Shown here: piece after piece, positions 25,811-35,526 of the stretch
How positions within the stretch are numbered: the first letter of the stretch is position 1
Layout: each line of letters begins with the position of its first letter
DNA from: an uncultured Porphyromonadaceae bacterium
Lineage (GTDB): Bacteria > Bacteroidota > Bacteroidia > Bacteroidales > Muribaculaceae
Assembly (NCBI GenBank): GCA_902493335.1
Contig: CABUPJ010000004.1
Coordinates: forward strand, 16,536-80,535
Length of the DNA stretch: 64,000 bases
Reading direction: 5' to 3'
Translations under genes and position numbers: made by a program
Notes under the pieces: generated by a model
Seen by the model: the letters and a program-made list of their open reading frames with translations, nothing else
What the model was told of the DNA's origin: nothing
The model's database searches: none

Positions 25811-28687
25811 ATGCCAACAGACAAGATTAAGAATACTACATCAAACACACCATTTGTTTCCGACGCCGTACATGTCATCGGCGCCAGAGAGAATAATCTC
25901 AAAAATATAAGCGTCGACATCCCGCATGACAAGCTGACGGTCATCACCGGCCTCAGCGGCAGCGGCAAGTCTTCGCTTGCTTTCGACACAATCTATGCCG
26001 AAGGGCAGCGCCGTTATATCGAGACCTTCTCGTCGTATGCCCGCAACATGCTCGGATCGCTCGAGCGTCCCGACGTCGACCACATCAGCGGACTCAGCCC
26101 CGTCATTGCCATCGAACAGAAGACCGTCAACCGCAATCCCCGAAGCACCATCGGCACGACAACCGAAATCTACGACTTTCTGCGACTGCTCTTCGCCCGT
26201 ATCGGACGTGCGCGAAGCTATATCAGCGGTCAGGAGATGGTAAAATATACCGAAGAGAAAATCGTCTCGCTCATCCTCGATAAATTCGGCGGTCACAAGG
26301 TCTATATACTCGCGCCGCTTGTCAAGAACCGCAAAGGTCATTACAAAGAACTCTTCGAGCAGTTGCGCAAGAAGGGTTTCCTCAACGTCCGCGTCGATGG
26401 CGAGCTCAAGGAAATCACCTACGGCATGAAGCTCGACCGCTATAAGAACCACAGCATCGAGCTTGTCGTCGACCGTCTGAAAGTCTCCGATAAAGATCTT
26501 CAGCGTGTGCGTGACACAGTCGGCGACGCGCTCCGCCAGGGCGACAAACAGCTTATGGTCTACGACGTCGAGCTTGATACCATATCGCATTACAGCCAGC
26601 ATCTCATGGACCCTGTCTCGGGTATATCATACCGCGAGCCGGCGCCACATAACTTCTCGTTCAACTCTCCGCAGGGCGCCTGCCCGTGCTGCAAAGGCCT
26701 CGGGCGCGTCAATCTCGTCGACATAGCCAAAATAATCCCTGACGACAGCCTGTCGATTCACGACGGAGCCATTGTCCCGTTGGGAAAGCATAAAAACAGC
26801 ATGATTTTTTGGCAGATAGCCGCCATTTGCGAGAATTATGGCTGTAATCTGAAAACACCTGTTAAGGATTTGCCTTCTGAAGCGCTCAACGATATTCTCA
26901 ACGGCACTACCGATCGTCTGCAGCTCAAAAACGAGACGATGAGCACGCTGAATTATTTCAGCACCTACGAAGGTCTTATCAAATATATCGAGATGCAGCA
27001 GGATGACGACGCGACATCTGCCGCCCAGAAATGGAGCGGACGATTCTTTACCAAATCGGTCTGTCCCGAGTGTCACGGCGACAGACTCAACCGTGAGGCT
27101 CTGCATTTCTTTATCGACGACAAGAACATCGCCCAGCTGTCGCGTCTCGACATCGCGTCACTCCATGAATGGATTTCGGATCTGCATGACCGCCTTGACA
27201 ACAAGGACCGCCTGATTTCGGCCGAGATTATCAAGGAAATTTCATCGCGTCTGAAATTTCTGCTTGACGTAGGTCTCGACTATCTTCAGCTCAACCGCGA
27301 CTCGTCGACCCTCTCGGGCGGTGAGAGCCAGCGCATCAGGCTCGCCACACAACTCGGTTCAGAGCTCGTCAACGTCCTCTATATTCTCGACGAACCGAGC
27401 ATCGGCCTCCATCAGCGCGACAATCACCGCCTGATTAACTCGCTCAAGAAACTGCGCGACGCATCAAACTCGATAATCGTCGTCGAACATGACAAAGACA
27501 TCATGCTCGAAGCCGATTATGTAATAGACATCGGCCCCGGTGCGGGCAACAAAGGCGGTGAAGTGGTCTTTGAAGGCACTCCGGCCCAGATGCTTGAAGC
27601 GGGCACGCTGACATCCGACTATCTCAAAGGCAAGAAGACAATCGCCCCGCGTCTGCCCCGCCGCAAAGGCAACGGAAAACAGCTTATGCTCAAAGGATGC
27701 ACGGGTCATAATCTCAGAGACGTCGACCTGACGTTAAATCTCGGAACACTGACCTGTGTCGCCGGTGTGTCCGGCAGCGGCAAGTCATCGCTTATCAACT
27801 CGACACTTCAGCCAATACTCAGCAAGAAATTCTACCGCTCATTGCAGGAGCCTCTGCCCTATAAGGAAATCATCGGCATCGACAATATCGACAAGGTCGT
27901 CACAGTCGACCAGTCGCCGCTGGGACGCACACCGCGTTCAAATCCCGCGACATATACCGGCGTATTCTCTGATATCAGATCGCTTTTTGTCAATCTGCCC
28001 GAAGCCAAAATCAGAGGCTACCGCCCGGGGCGATTCTCATTCAACGTCGCCGGCGGTCGATGTGAGGCATGCAGCGGCAACGGCTACAAGACTATCGAGA
28101 TGAATTTCCTTCCTGACGTTCTTGTCCCGTGTGAGGTCTGCGGAGGCAAGCGTTACAACCGCGAGACTCTCGAAGTCAGATATAAAGGCAAATCCATCGC
28201 CGACATTCTCGACATGACAATCGACAAGGCTGTCGAATTTTTTGCAGGTATCCCGACGATTCTGAAAAAGATAAAAGTCTTACAGGAAATCGGTCTCGGA
28301 TATATAAAACTCGGACAGCCGTCATCGACACTCTCGGGCGGTGAGAACCAGCGTGTCAAGCTTGCGACCGAACTCGCCAAGAAAGACACAGGCCGCACGC
28401 TCTTCATCCTCGACGAACCGACGACCGGACTCCACTTCGACGACGTCAACACGCTGCTCACCATCCTCAACCGCCTCGTCGACAAAGGCAATACAGTCGT
28501 TGTCATCGAACACAACCTCGATGTCATCAAATGCAGCGACTACGTCATCGACATGGGCCCCGGAGGAGGCGAACACGGCGGTTATATCGTAGCGACCGGC
28601 ACACCCGAAGAAATCGCCTCCGGCGACTCCCCCACAGCCTCCTACCTAAAAACCGAACTCGCCCTACTCCCCACCCCCGCCGTCTGA
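25811..28687 (+). CDS. uvrA: excinuclease ABC subunit A
   Basis: 958 residues. UvrA recognises DNA damage with UvrB in nucleotide excision repair. Two ABC ATPase modules: Walker A GLSGSGKSS near 47 and GVSGSGKSS near 654; signatures LSGGESQR near 502 and LSGGENQR near 840. The first zinc module is split around CPCCKG near 290 and CPEC near 418; the second is the CEAC...CEVCGG pair near 752-778. Starts 3 bases after the transglycosylase stop. It is convergent with the RecQ fusion gene. Confidence 0.97.
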   Translation: MPTDKIKNTTSNTPFVSDAVHVIGARENNLKNISVDIPHDKLTVITGLSGSGKSSLAFDTIYAEGQRRYIETFSSYARNMLGSLERPDVDHISGLSPVIAIEQKTVNRNPRSTIGTTTEIYDFLRLLFARIGRARSYISGQEMVKYTEEKIVSLILDKFGGHKVYILAPLVKNRKGHYKELFEQLRKKGFLNVRVDGELKEITYGMKLDRYKNHSIELVVDRLKVSDKDLQRVRDTVGDALRQGDKQLMVYDVELDTISHYSQHLMDPVSGISYREPAPHNFSFNSPQGACPCCKGLGRVNLVDIAKIIPDDSLSIHDGAIVPLGKHKNSMIFWQIAAICENYGCNLKTPVKDLPSEALNDILNGTTDRLQLKNETMSTLNYFSTYEGLIKYIEMQQDDDATSAAQKWSGRFFTKSVCPECHGDRLNREALHFFIDDKNIAQLSRLDIASLHEWISDLHDRLDNKDRLISAEIIKEISSRLKFLLDVGLDYLQLNRDSSTLSGGESQRIRLATQLGSELVNVLYILDEPSIGLHQRDNHRLINSLKKLRDASNSIIVVEHDKDIMLEADYVIDIGPGAGNKGGEVVFEGTPAQMLEAGTLTSDYLKGKKTIAPRLPRRKGNGKQLMLKGCTGHNLRDVDLTLNLGTLTCVAGVSGSGKSSLINSTLQPILSKKFYRSLQEPLPYKEIIGIDNIDKVVTVDQSPLGRTPRSNPATYTGVFSDIRSLFVNLPEAKIRGYRPGRFSFNVAGGRCEACSGNGYKTIEMNFLPDVLVPCEVCGGKRYNRETLEVRYKGKSIADILDMTIDKAVEFFAGIPTILKKIKVLQEIGLGYIKLGQPSSTLSGGENQRVKLATELAKKDTGRTLFILDEPTTGLHFDDVNTLLTILNRLVDKGNTVVVIEHNLDVIKCSDYVIDMGPGGGEHGGYIVATGTPEEIASGDSPTASYLKTELALLPTPAV

Positions 28688-28723
28688 GATTGGTTATTGA
28701 CAGCATATCAATCAATTGGTTTT

Positions 28724-28754
28724 AAATCCCTGCTTATTCTGCAGGGATTTTACG
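28724..28754 (+). terminator. hairpin between convergent uvrA and RecQ-fusion genes
   Basis: Stem AAATCCCTGC (28724-28733) / GCAGGGATTT (28741-28750) with a 7-base loop. On the plus strand it is followed by a short T-containing tract, so it mainly serves uvrA. The stop codon of the convergent gene lies in the loop. Confidence 0.65.
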
Positions 28755-31700
28755 TTGTTTTCTAAGCAACAAATCGGCAAGCAGTACGGCATGTTCATTA
28801 TTATTTTGCGGCGCATTTTTAGGACGCCATGCAACAATAAAACGGATAGTAGCAGAAATGACTGAATAATCTTTTTCAGTCCATTCTCCCAGTTTTTTCC
28901 GCATATTCTTTGACAATTGAGCGACAGCTACACCGGTACTACAATCATAAAGATAATTATTGTCAAACCGAAGTGTCTGACCGGATCTGAGAGCGAGTAT
29001 CTCATTCTTTCGATTGGTGAAGAATCCAAGATTTACGTCTTTGTGTGTTAGCTGAAGAACAATCTCATCGGGGAAAGTATACTGCTGCGAAGAGACGAGA
29101 TGCTTATCAGCGGGCATGCGGTCAAAAATAGAATCATTGGTATGAATAAACAGTCGCTCTTTCGCACGGGTCGCTCCCACGTAGTATCGACGCAGAACTT
29201 CATCCCTTTGGTCTTTAGACCTCGTTACCAACATATAAACGTCATCAAACTCACGTCCTTTGGCTTTATGAATTGTAGACACCACAATATCTGCGTCTGA
29301 CAGATCACAGAAGTCCTCAACTGACGATTCGTAGACAAATTCCTTAAAGTCTGTACGATACTTGGCTCTGTTAGTCTGTTCAAATAACAAGAGACATCGT
29401 TGGAGGTAATGAAGGCTTGACGAATTAGCGTACATGGCGAAAGTCTTGTGTTTGGCATTTTCCCATATATCGTCTGGAATAATCGGCGTTTGTGTAGCAC
29501 AGTCAATCAATTTTAGGAACATACGAATTTCCGCCATATTCCAAAACCTGAAATCATCCATACTTTGCACAAGTTTACTTTTCACTCCGTGTTTGCGCAG
29601 CAAAGCAACAAGGATAACAGCTTCCTCATTGGTCTGAGTCAATACACAACTTGTGGAACCCACTCTGCGGTGTGCCAGCAATTCATCGACAAGTGGCTGA
29701 TACATTATGTGTGAAGCATGATGATGGATACTGACAAAACCCTCTTTGGGGTTCATGGAAATGATAGACTCGGTTTTCATTCTTCGTCGTATTCCATTTA
29801 CGAAAACATTTGCAAAGTCAACAACACGCCGTGAACTGCGGTAGTTTTCTGTCATTTCGATAAATCGAGACCCTGACTTCTTTTGTAGCTGAGTCATGTA
29901 GCGGGAATCTGAACCACGAAACTCAAATATATTTTGGTCATCATCACCGACGGCAATAACGCGCATCTCCTCGTTGGCTGACATCAACGCTTGTACCAAA
30001 GTATATTCCTCATTGCTCATATCCTGTGCTTCGTCAATGACGAGAACGGTTTTGGCAATGCGATTTGGCTCAACTTCTCCATTTTCTATCATCTGAGCAG
30101 CCTGCGATACAACATCCCCCGCATCATCGAGATTGCCAATTCTGCCCAGCAAATCAAAACAATAGGAATGAAAAGTTTTTATTTCGACAAAATGCGCGGC
30201 ATTGCCGATAAGATCCATCAGTCGTTGCTTGAACTCTATAGCTGCCGCACGCGAGAAAGTTAGCATCAACAGCTGTTCATGCTTGACATCTTCGAGCAAT
30301 AGCAAAGATGCAAGCTTATGAACCAAAACGCGCGTCTTTCCACTGCCCGGACCGGCGGCTACTACTATGCATCGTGATTCTTTATCGGATATAATCTCCA
30401 TCTGTTTCTCCGATAGCGCACCAAAAATATGCTTATATTTTTCGGGCGTGACATTTCGCTCTATTTCACGAACGCGCTCACCTTTAAAATATTTTGCAAC
30501 AAACCGTCTGTAATCCATGTGGAAATAATCTTGCACATATTGCAGTGCGGCATTGTAGTCACGCACCATCAGATTGGCATATTCGCCGACTATATGGACT
30601 TGCTGAATCTTCTGTTTGTAGAACTCGCTGAGCATACGGTAGTCTTCTTGTTTGTAACGCAACCGGTTGTCTTTGATGCGTCGAATATCCATGGCATTAT
30701 AGAGTACAAGGAAGCCCCCCTCAAGTTTCAGAGCGCCAATCTTCGACAGATAGAGCAATGACTCTTCGACATCCTCCAGATGTATGTCCTGCAAGACACC
30801 GAATATACTCTGACTACTGGATTTTAAATCGTTCAGCAGCTCTACGACTGAAAATTGGATTCCATTCTTTCGGGTCTCCTCGTCTGTAGCCGTGGTGCGC
30901 TTATATAACCATTCAATTGTAAACTGGCATATTTCCATACGCTTTTCAAAGCGTTTAAGAATTGATTCCATATCTGCTTGGCAAGCCAGCTCTATATTGC
31001 GTGCGGCATCCTCTTTCTTACGTGTATATCCTTTAACTGTAAGAAAATACAATAGTGTGCGGATATCCTTTTCTGTCGCAGTCTGGACGCCTTCTTTCTG
31101 CGCATTGTCGTTCAGCTGCTTGTAAGATATGCGAAGTGTATCGTCCGGTATTTGTCCAAGAATATAACGTTCAAGTTTCAAAAAACGTTCCAACAGACGT
31201 TTCGACTTGCTTTCAGAATCTCCGGTATCATTCAGGAAAGCAGAAATATCTTTTGAATCAGCAAGAATACCTTCCTGCCGCATACGTTCCACACAAGAAA
31301 CGACCTCACTCTTGCTCATGCCGAGAATGTCGGCCAAATAATCAACACGCGATTCCGCTTCAGCATCCTGAGCCTTTGCAATATATTTTTGAGATATCAG
31401 TGACTTTATAATGCGAACAGCTTTTTCAATCTCTTCATTTTCAAATAACAGTGATTCTGTGATACGTTTTCGGGCTTCATCCACGTTCTTCACGGTTATG
31501 CCTGTGGCATAGACATGAGGCACATTGTTGCCGCGCTCGAGATATCCTGCCTGTTCAAGGGCTGCAAGAGCTGTCCTGACTCGTGTTTCAATATCTGAGA
31601 CAGAATCGTCCCATCCGGCTTTTCTGGCAATCTCAAGAGCTGAACTGCATATGCGCGACCGATGTTTTGTCAGTTCTTTTACCGCTTTCCAAATCTGTTG

Positions 31701-33611
31701 AATCTCGCTTATACTCAGCTTGGTCTGATTAAGCAAAATAAAATGTTTATCAAGGTCGGCATCGCTATATAGCACGAAACAGCGTGCTTCAAGATTAGGA
31801 TCTCGACCGGCGCGGCCGGCCTCCTGGACGTAATTCTCTAACGAATCAGAGATATCATAGTGAATCACCAATCCCACATCCTTTTTATCAACTCCCATTC
31901 CAAAGGCTGAGGTTGCTACAATGATGCGCACGCGGTCATTCATGAAAGCCTCCTGATTGACAATCTTATCTTCTGAACTCATCTTGCCATTGAAAGGCAA
32001 TGCCTTGAGTCCATCGCGCGAGAGCATCTGTGCCAGTTGCCTTGTGCGTTTGGTTCGCGAAACATAAACAATGGTAGGACAAGATGATTCGGATATCAGT
32101 GAGCGCAATTTCATATATTTGTCCTCATCTGTGTCAGCATGGATTACCGAATAACGAAGATTGGTACGGGCAGCCGAAGAGGCAAAAATATTAAGATCAA
32201 GATTAAGTGTCTGTTTGAAGTAGTCGCATATGTCCTGCACCACTTTTTGCTTTGCAGTAGCGGTAAAGCAGGAAACAGGTATGGAATCCCGAATTCTTTT
32301 TTTCTTTTGGTATTGACTTATAAATTTACCTATATAGAGATAATCTACACGGAAATCTTGTCCCCATGAAGAAAAACAATGTGCTTCGTCTATAACAAAA
32401 CGTACAACGTGACGAGATAGCAATATCTTCTCAATTGTCTTCGACCGAAGCATCTCGGGAGCAATATATAGCAGCGACGCGTCGCCGTCCATCACGCGTC
32501 TAATAGCTTCGGTACGGCTGATAGGGTCAAGTAGACCATTGATTGTGACAGCATCAGTAATTCCTCTTTCTGTCAGGTTGTCAACCTGATCCTTCATCAA
32601 AGATTGCAGGGGCGAGATTACGACGGTGAGACCATGTACCGAGCGCCCCTCCATCAACGCAGGCAACTGGAATGTCAAAGATTTGCCGCCGCCTGTCGGG
32701 AAGATTGCTAACAGTGACTTCCGCTCCACTGCGGCTTGGGCTGCGGTCTCCTGTAACGGTTCTCCTTCGTAAGTCCGAAATTTATCGTAACCGAAAAACT
32801 GTTTCAAATTGACATGTACATTAAGCTCTTTATTGCAATAAGTGCAACCTTCAACGCATTTTGTATGACGTAGAAGTCTTACAATATTTTCTACATTCGG
32901 ATAGTTATGTAACACCCATGCCGGAGTTATTGAGCGATGGTCAGTTGTATCTATCAGCGCAAGCGCGTATGCCAGTTCAATAGGATAATGATTCACAAGA
33001 GCAGCGATATCTGCCTGATCACATATTCTACCCGTAAATTCTGAACGAATCGACTCAGCTAAAGATTCTTTTCTGCCGACTTTAGCGCTGACAAAAGCGA
33101 GAAAGCCCTTAAACTCTATTTGACTTTGCAGTAATGTTGAAAATATATACTTCTTTGATGAGGAAAGTTCTTCCCAACGAGCGACTTCATCCATCAATAA
33201 ATCCCGAGCTTTCTCACAGTCATTGACAGGATTGTTCATTTGGTCGCTTAGCAGCTTATCATCCTTTACCAAATGATGGTAAGGACGTTCAGGAAAAAGC
33301 AACGGCGATAGATATAGGGTATCTACAAACAGATATCTTTGCGTTTCTTCCCCAAATAGATATTTCGCATCATGGCTGATGATATTATGACCGCAGATAA
33401 AATCAGCATCTTTTAGGAATGTCATCAGCTTTTGCTTATTCGCAGAGTGATACACTGCCCCATCCCATCTGACAGCACCAATATCGTGAATTCGGTGGTC
33501 AGTCAGTCCAACTTCGACATCCACTAAAGCATATTGCGTCGCATCATACGATTGATCGGACTTAGTTTCTGCACCACTGAAAGTATCTATTATTTTATTC
33601 CAAAAAGACAT
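28734..33611 (-). CDS. DEDD-exonuclease / RecQ helicase / UvrD-like helicase fusion protein
   Basis: 1625 residues with three enzymatic modules. Residues 25-140 resemble a DnaQ-type 3'-5' exonuclease: D31 and E33 in LVDVEVG, D81 in GHNIISHD, D131 near NNPVND. A C-x3-C-x2-C cluster lies at 252-259. Residues 285-640 are a RecQ-type SF2 helicase (Walker A PTGGGKS 305-311, DEAH 408-411, SAFGMGVD and QEAGRAGRD). The stretch 640-1050 contains winged-helix-like parts. Residues 1060-1560 are a UvrD-type SF1 helicase (Walker A AAGPGSGKT 1085-1093, DEAQD 1193-1197, GDDDQ 1222-1226, TIHKAKGREFD, YVGATRAKERL). Its base use is more AT-rich than flanking genes, which suggests acquisition. Role in repair or defence is inference. 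Confidence 0.88.
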   Translation of the reverse strand: MSFWNKIIDTFSGAETKSDQSYDATQYALVDVEVGLTDHRIHDIGAVRWDGAVYHSANKQKLMTFLKDADFICGHNIISHDAKYLFGEETQRYLFVDTLYLSPLLFPERPYHHLVKDDKLLSDQMNNPVNDCEKARDLLMDEVARWEELSSSKKYIFSTLLQSQIEFKGFLAFVSAKVGRKESLAESIRSEFTGRICDQADIAALVNHYPIELAYALALIDTTDHRSITPAWVLHNYPNVENIVRLLRHTKCVEGCTYCNKELNVHVNLKQFFGYDKFRTYEGEPLQETAAQAAVERKSLLAIFPTGGGKSLTFQLPALMEGRSVHGLTVVISPLQSLMKDQVDNLTERGITDAVTINGLLDPISRTEAIRRVMDGDASLLYIAPEMLRSKTIEKILLSRHVVRFVIDEAHCFSSWGQDFRVDYLYIGKFISQYQKKKRIRDSIPVSCFTATAKQKVVQDICDYFKQTLNLDLNIFASSAARTNLRYSVIHADTDEDKYMKLRSLISESSCPTIVYVSRTKRTRQLAQMLSRDGLKALPFNGKMSSEDKIVNQEAFMNDRVRIIVATSAFGMGVDKKDVGLVIHYDISDSLENYVQEAGRAGRDPNLEARCFVLYSDADLDKHFILLNQTKLSISEIQQIWKAVKELTKHRSRICSSALEIARKAGWDDSVSDIETRVRTALAALEQAGYLERGNNVPHVYATGITVKNVDEARKRITESLLFENEEIEKAVRIIKSLISQKYIAKAQDAEAESRVDYLADILGMSKSEVVSCVERMRQEGILADSKDISAFLNDTGDSESKSKRLLERFLKLERYILGQIPDDTLRISYKQLNDNAQKEGVQTATEKDIRTLLYFLTVKGYTRKKEDAARNIELACQADMESILKRFEKRMEICQFTIEWLYKRTTATDEETRKNGIQFSVVELLNDLKSSSQSIFGVLQDIHLEDVEESLLYLSKIGALKLEGGFLVLYNAMDIRRIKDNRLRYKQEDYRMLSEFYKQKIQQVHIVGEYANLMVRDYNAALQYVQDYFHMDYRRFVAKYFKGERVREIERNVTPEKYKHIFGALSEKQMEIISDKESRCIVVAAGPGSGKTRVLVHKLASLLLLEDVKHEQLLMLTFSRAAAIEFKQRLMDLIGNAAHFVEIKTFHSYCFDLLGRIGNLDDAGDVVSQAAQMIENGEVEPNRIAKTVLVIDEAQDMSNEEYTLVQALMSANEEMRVIAVGDDDQNIFEFRGSDSRYMTQLQKKSGSRFIEMTENYRSSRRVVDFANVFVNGIRRRMKTESIISMNPKEGFVSIHHHASHIMYQPLVDELLAHRRVGSTSCVLTQTNEEAVILVALLRKHGVKSKLVQSMDDFRFWNMAEIRMFLKLIDCATQTPIIPDDIWENAKHKTFAMYANSSSLHYLQRCLLLFEQTNRAKYRTDFKEFVYESSVEDFCDLSDADIVVSTIHKAKGREFDDVYMLVTRSKDQRDEVLRRYYVGATRAKERLFIHTNDSIFDRMPADKHLVSSQQYTFPDEIVLQLTHKDVNLGFFTNRKNEILALRSGQTLRFDNNYLYDCSTGVAVAQLSKNMRKKLGEWTEKDYSVISATIRFIVAWRPKNAPQNNNEHAVLLADLLLRKQRKIPAE

Positions 33612-33753
33612 CTCCTCAGATTTATTATATAAGCCTTAATTAGCCCAAAATCTATTAATTGCATAATTCGCTATAAAACTACAAAAAGAATCGCAGACTC
33701 AGGCATCAACTATCAAAAAAGTGAGAATATTCAGTCAGAGTGTACCAATGATT

Positions 33754-33784
33754 ATTGTGTAATGAGAAAAAAATAGTATTTTTG
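33754..33784 (+). promoter_or_regulatory. promoter-like sequence ahead of the nested hairpin
   Basis: ATTG (33754-33757, one mismatch to TTTG), 19 bases, TATTTTTG (33777-33784, exact TAnnTTTG). Transcription would start near 33791 and run into the hairpin at 33849-33964. The gap 33612-33753 is AT-rich with no recognisable gene. Confidence 0.55.
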
Positions 33785-33790
33785 CAGGGT

Positions 33791-33970
33791 CAGTCATTAG
33801 ACTGATAAAGAGATATGAATTAACAAAGAAGCGTATTGCTTTTACTTGTAGAAGAAAACGTAGGAAATTTTCTAAAGATGCAAGGAAGCAAGCGGTTCTC
33901 ACGTCATAGGGCGTGGGCTGCTTTCCTACATCTTCATCTTTTGGTTTCCTACGACCATCTTCTAAAGTGT
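33791..33970 (+). ncRNA. candidate structured RNA (nested long hairpin)
   Basis: Four nested pairings are visible: TAGAAGA (33849-33855) with TCTTCTA (33958-33964); CGTAGGAAA (33859-33867) with TTTCCTACG (33945-33953); AAGATG (33875-33880) with CATCTT (33929-33934), continuing through AGGAAGCA / TGCTTTCCT with a bulge; and CACG/CGTG near the tip. Asymmetric bubbles separate them. The rod-like shape with a central bubble, and a promoter-like ATCTTTTG in the bubble strand, resemble 6S RNA. A structured leader of the TonB-domain gene or a mobile palindrome are alternatives. Confidence 0.4.
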
Positions 33971-34039
33971 GGTAATTCGGCTCACGCTCTCTTTTTATAA
34001 TAACCTCCGAAGAGCCGCGGATAAATTTATCACATTAGC

Positions 34040-35044
34040 ATGAAACAATTCTTTTTAGGTGCTTTTCTTTTCGCGCAGGCGGTTGTCGCTTTTGGGCAGC
34101 ATTGCTGCAATGGTGACAGCGCTGTCAGAGAGATTCAGTTTCCTTTAACCGAAAAAGAGACAGAAACAGTATTTTACTATTTCAACAACGAATGGTTGGC
34201 TCAGCCAGGTGTAGATATTGTTGAGACAGATTCCATACAAAAGTTCGAAGTCAGGAACGATGAATACGGCAATCGCGCGGTTTTCTTCACTGTGTCGCCC
34301 GAATACCTCGCACAGTTAAAAGCTGAATTGCGTAAATCTCTTATCAATCTTGACCCTCGCTGCGAATTCCCCGGTGGCAACGGCAAGCTCAAAGAATGGT
34401 TAGAAGCCAATATACGCGTCCCCGAAGGATTCAAAGGTCAAGAAAGAGTATTCGTTCAATTCTACGTTCAGCCCGACGGCTCAGTGACCGACCCGAAAAT
34501 CGTAAGGAAAGCGAGCAAGAATGAAGCGGTTAACGCCGAGGCGTTGAGGCTGGCTAATACCTTGCCTAAATTTCGTGTGAAATACTTCACACCTAAAAAA
34601 CATCGTCTTACATACCTTATGCCCGTCACATTCAAAGAACCCGGTGCAGTTTTTATCAGAGGGGGTGAAGTTTCATTCATCGATCAGTTCCCCGCTATTG
34701 CAGATAAAATCACAAAATTGTATGAGAATTATGTGTTCGACACTTCAAAAGACCCCGACTTCAAAATATCAGATATTTGTACAACCGGTTTTCTTCAGCG
34801 TCTGGAACGGGCCAATGACTCTGACACGATAGGCTATGCCACATGGCTTTTAAGGTCGGGGATGCAGGACGGCGATGACTCGGAGTCAAAAGTCCTGTCA
34901 ATAATTCCGGGCGCTGACAACACCGTGATTGTCCATTGGAGCGATATGGGTCATAATGGCTCGACAACGTTTACTATGACAGAGGCTGACGGACAATGGA
35001 AAATAGCCGACGTCACAGTTCCTGATGGTTTCAATCCACTATAA
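34040..35044 (+). CDS. secreted protein with TonB C-terminal domain
   Basis: 334 residues with a signal peptide (cut near AFGQ). Residues about 105-205 form a TonB C-terminal fold: FPGGNGKLKEWLEANIRVPE, VFVQFYVQPDGSVTDPKIVRKAS, then ALRLANTLPKF and YLMPVTF. The last 120 residues resemble the small alpha+beta domain of DUF3828-like proteins (ending GQWKIADVTVPDGF). Unlike true TonB there is no N-terminal membrane anchor with a proline-rich spacer, so energy transduction is doubtful. Followed by a terminator shared with the convergent DUF3127 gene. Confidence 0.8.
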   Translation: MKQFFLGAFLFAQAVVAFGQHCCNGDSAVREIQFPLTEKETETVFYYFNNEWLAQPGVDIVETDSIQKFEVRNDEYGNRAVFFTVSPEYLAQLKAELRKSLINLDPRCEFPGGNGKLKEWLEANIRVPEGFKGQERVFVQFYVQPDGSVTDPKIVRKASKNEAVNAEALRLANTLPKFRVKYFTPKKHRLTYLMPVTFKEPGAVFIRGGEVSFIDQFPAIADKITKLYENYVFDTSKDPDFKISDICTTGFLQRLERANDSDTIGYATWLLRSGMQDGDDSESKVLSIIPGADNTVIVHWSDMGHNGSTTFTMTEADGQWKIADVTVPDGFNPL

Positions 35045-35063
35045 TCAAACCCCACATAAATAA

Positions 35064-35105
35064 AATCGCCACCGGGAGATAAACTCCGATGGCGATTATT
35101 TTTTG
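35064..35105. terminator. bidirectional terminator
   Basis: Stem AATCGCCA (35064-35071) / TGGCGATT (35090-35097), extended inside by CGG-AG/CT-CCG, with T-rich sequence on the plus side (35098-35104) and an A/T tract on the other. Lies between convergent genes. Confidence 0.82.
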
Positions 35106-35120
35106 TTCGGGCGCGATGTA

Positions 35121-35501
35121 TTAGAAGGGAAGGTCGTCTGATGCACCTGTGTTTGTGATGTCGGGAGGAGGAGGTACTGTGCCGACCATATTGTTGCTGA
35201 CGGTCGTGTTTACAGCCTGCTGTGGCATCTGCTGGTCTGCGGGCTCTGCTTTCCAGCCACGGATGCTTGTAAACCAGCGACCGTTGTATTCGCGGCTTTC
35301 GATGTCGAAGCTGAGTTTTACGGTCTGTCCGACGCTCAGAGGAAACTGGTCAGCTTTTTCACCGAAAAAGTCGAAATGCACTTTTCTGGGATATGTGTCG
35401 AGAGTTTCGAGAACGTATTCTTTCTTTTTCCAGCTGTTGCCCGCTTTAGAGACACCGCTCTGCTCAGGAAGCGCCAGAATGATTTTGCCTGTAATTTCCA
35501 T
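35121..35501 (-). CDS. DUF3127 protein, SSB-like with acidic tip
   Basis: 126 residues. The first 85 form a predicted OB-fold typical of DUF3127 (MEITGKIILALPEQSG, KKKEYVLETLDTYPRKVHFDFFG, IESREYNGRWFTSIRGWK). A flexible Gln/Pro/Thr linker then leads to the end DDLPF, which matches the bacterial SSB C-terminal tip (DDDIPF type) that recruits repair proteins. Single-stranded DNA binding is therefore likely but not proven. It has its own promoter at 35527-35559. Confidence 0.85.
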   Translation of the reverse strand: MEITGKIILALPEQSGVSKAGNSWKKKEYVLETLDTYPRKVHFDFFGEKADQFPLSVGQTVKLSFDIESREYNGRWFTSIRGWKAEPADQQMPQQAVNTTVSNNMVGTVPPPPDITNTGASDDLPF

Positions 35502-35526
35502 ATATTATCAATTAGTTTATTTTTTA

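Noticed and set aside
28150..28530. Antisense and small ORFs within uvrA
   Set aside because: Shadows of uvrA without start context or family match.
28734..33611. Two separate helicase genes joined by sequencing error
   Set aside because: The frame is open without interruption for 1625 codons, and the linker region has winged-helix-like content, so a true fusion is simpler.
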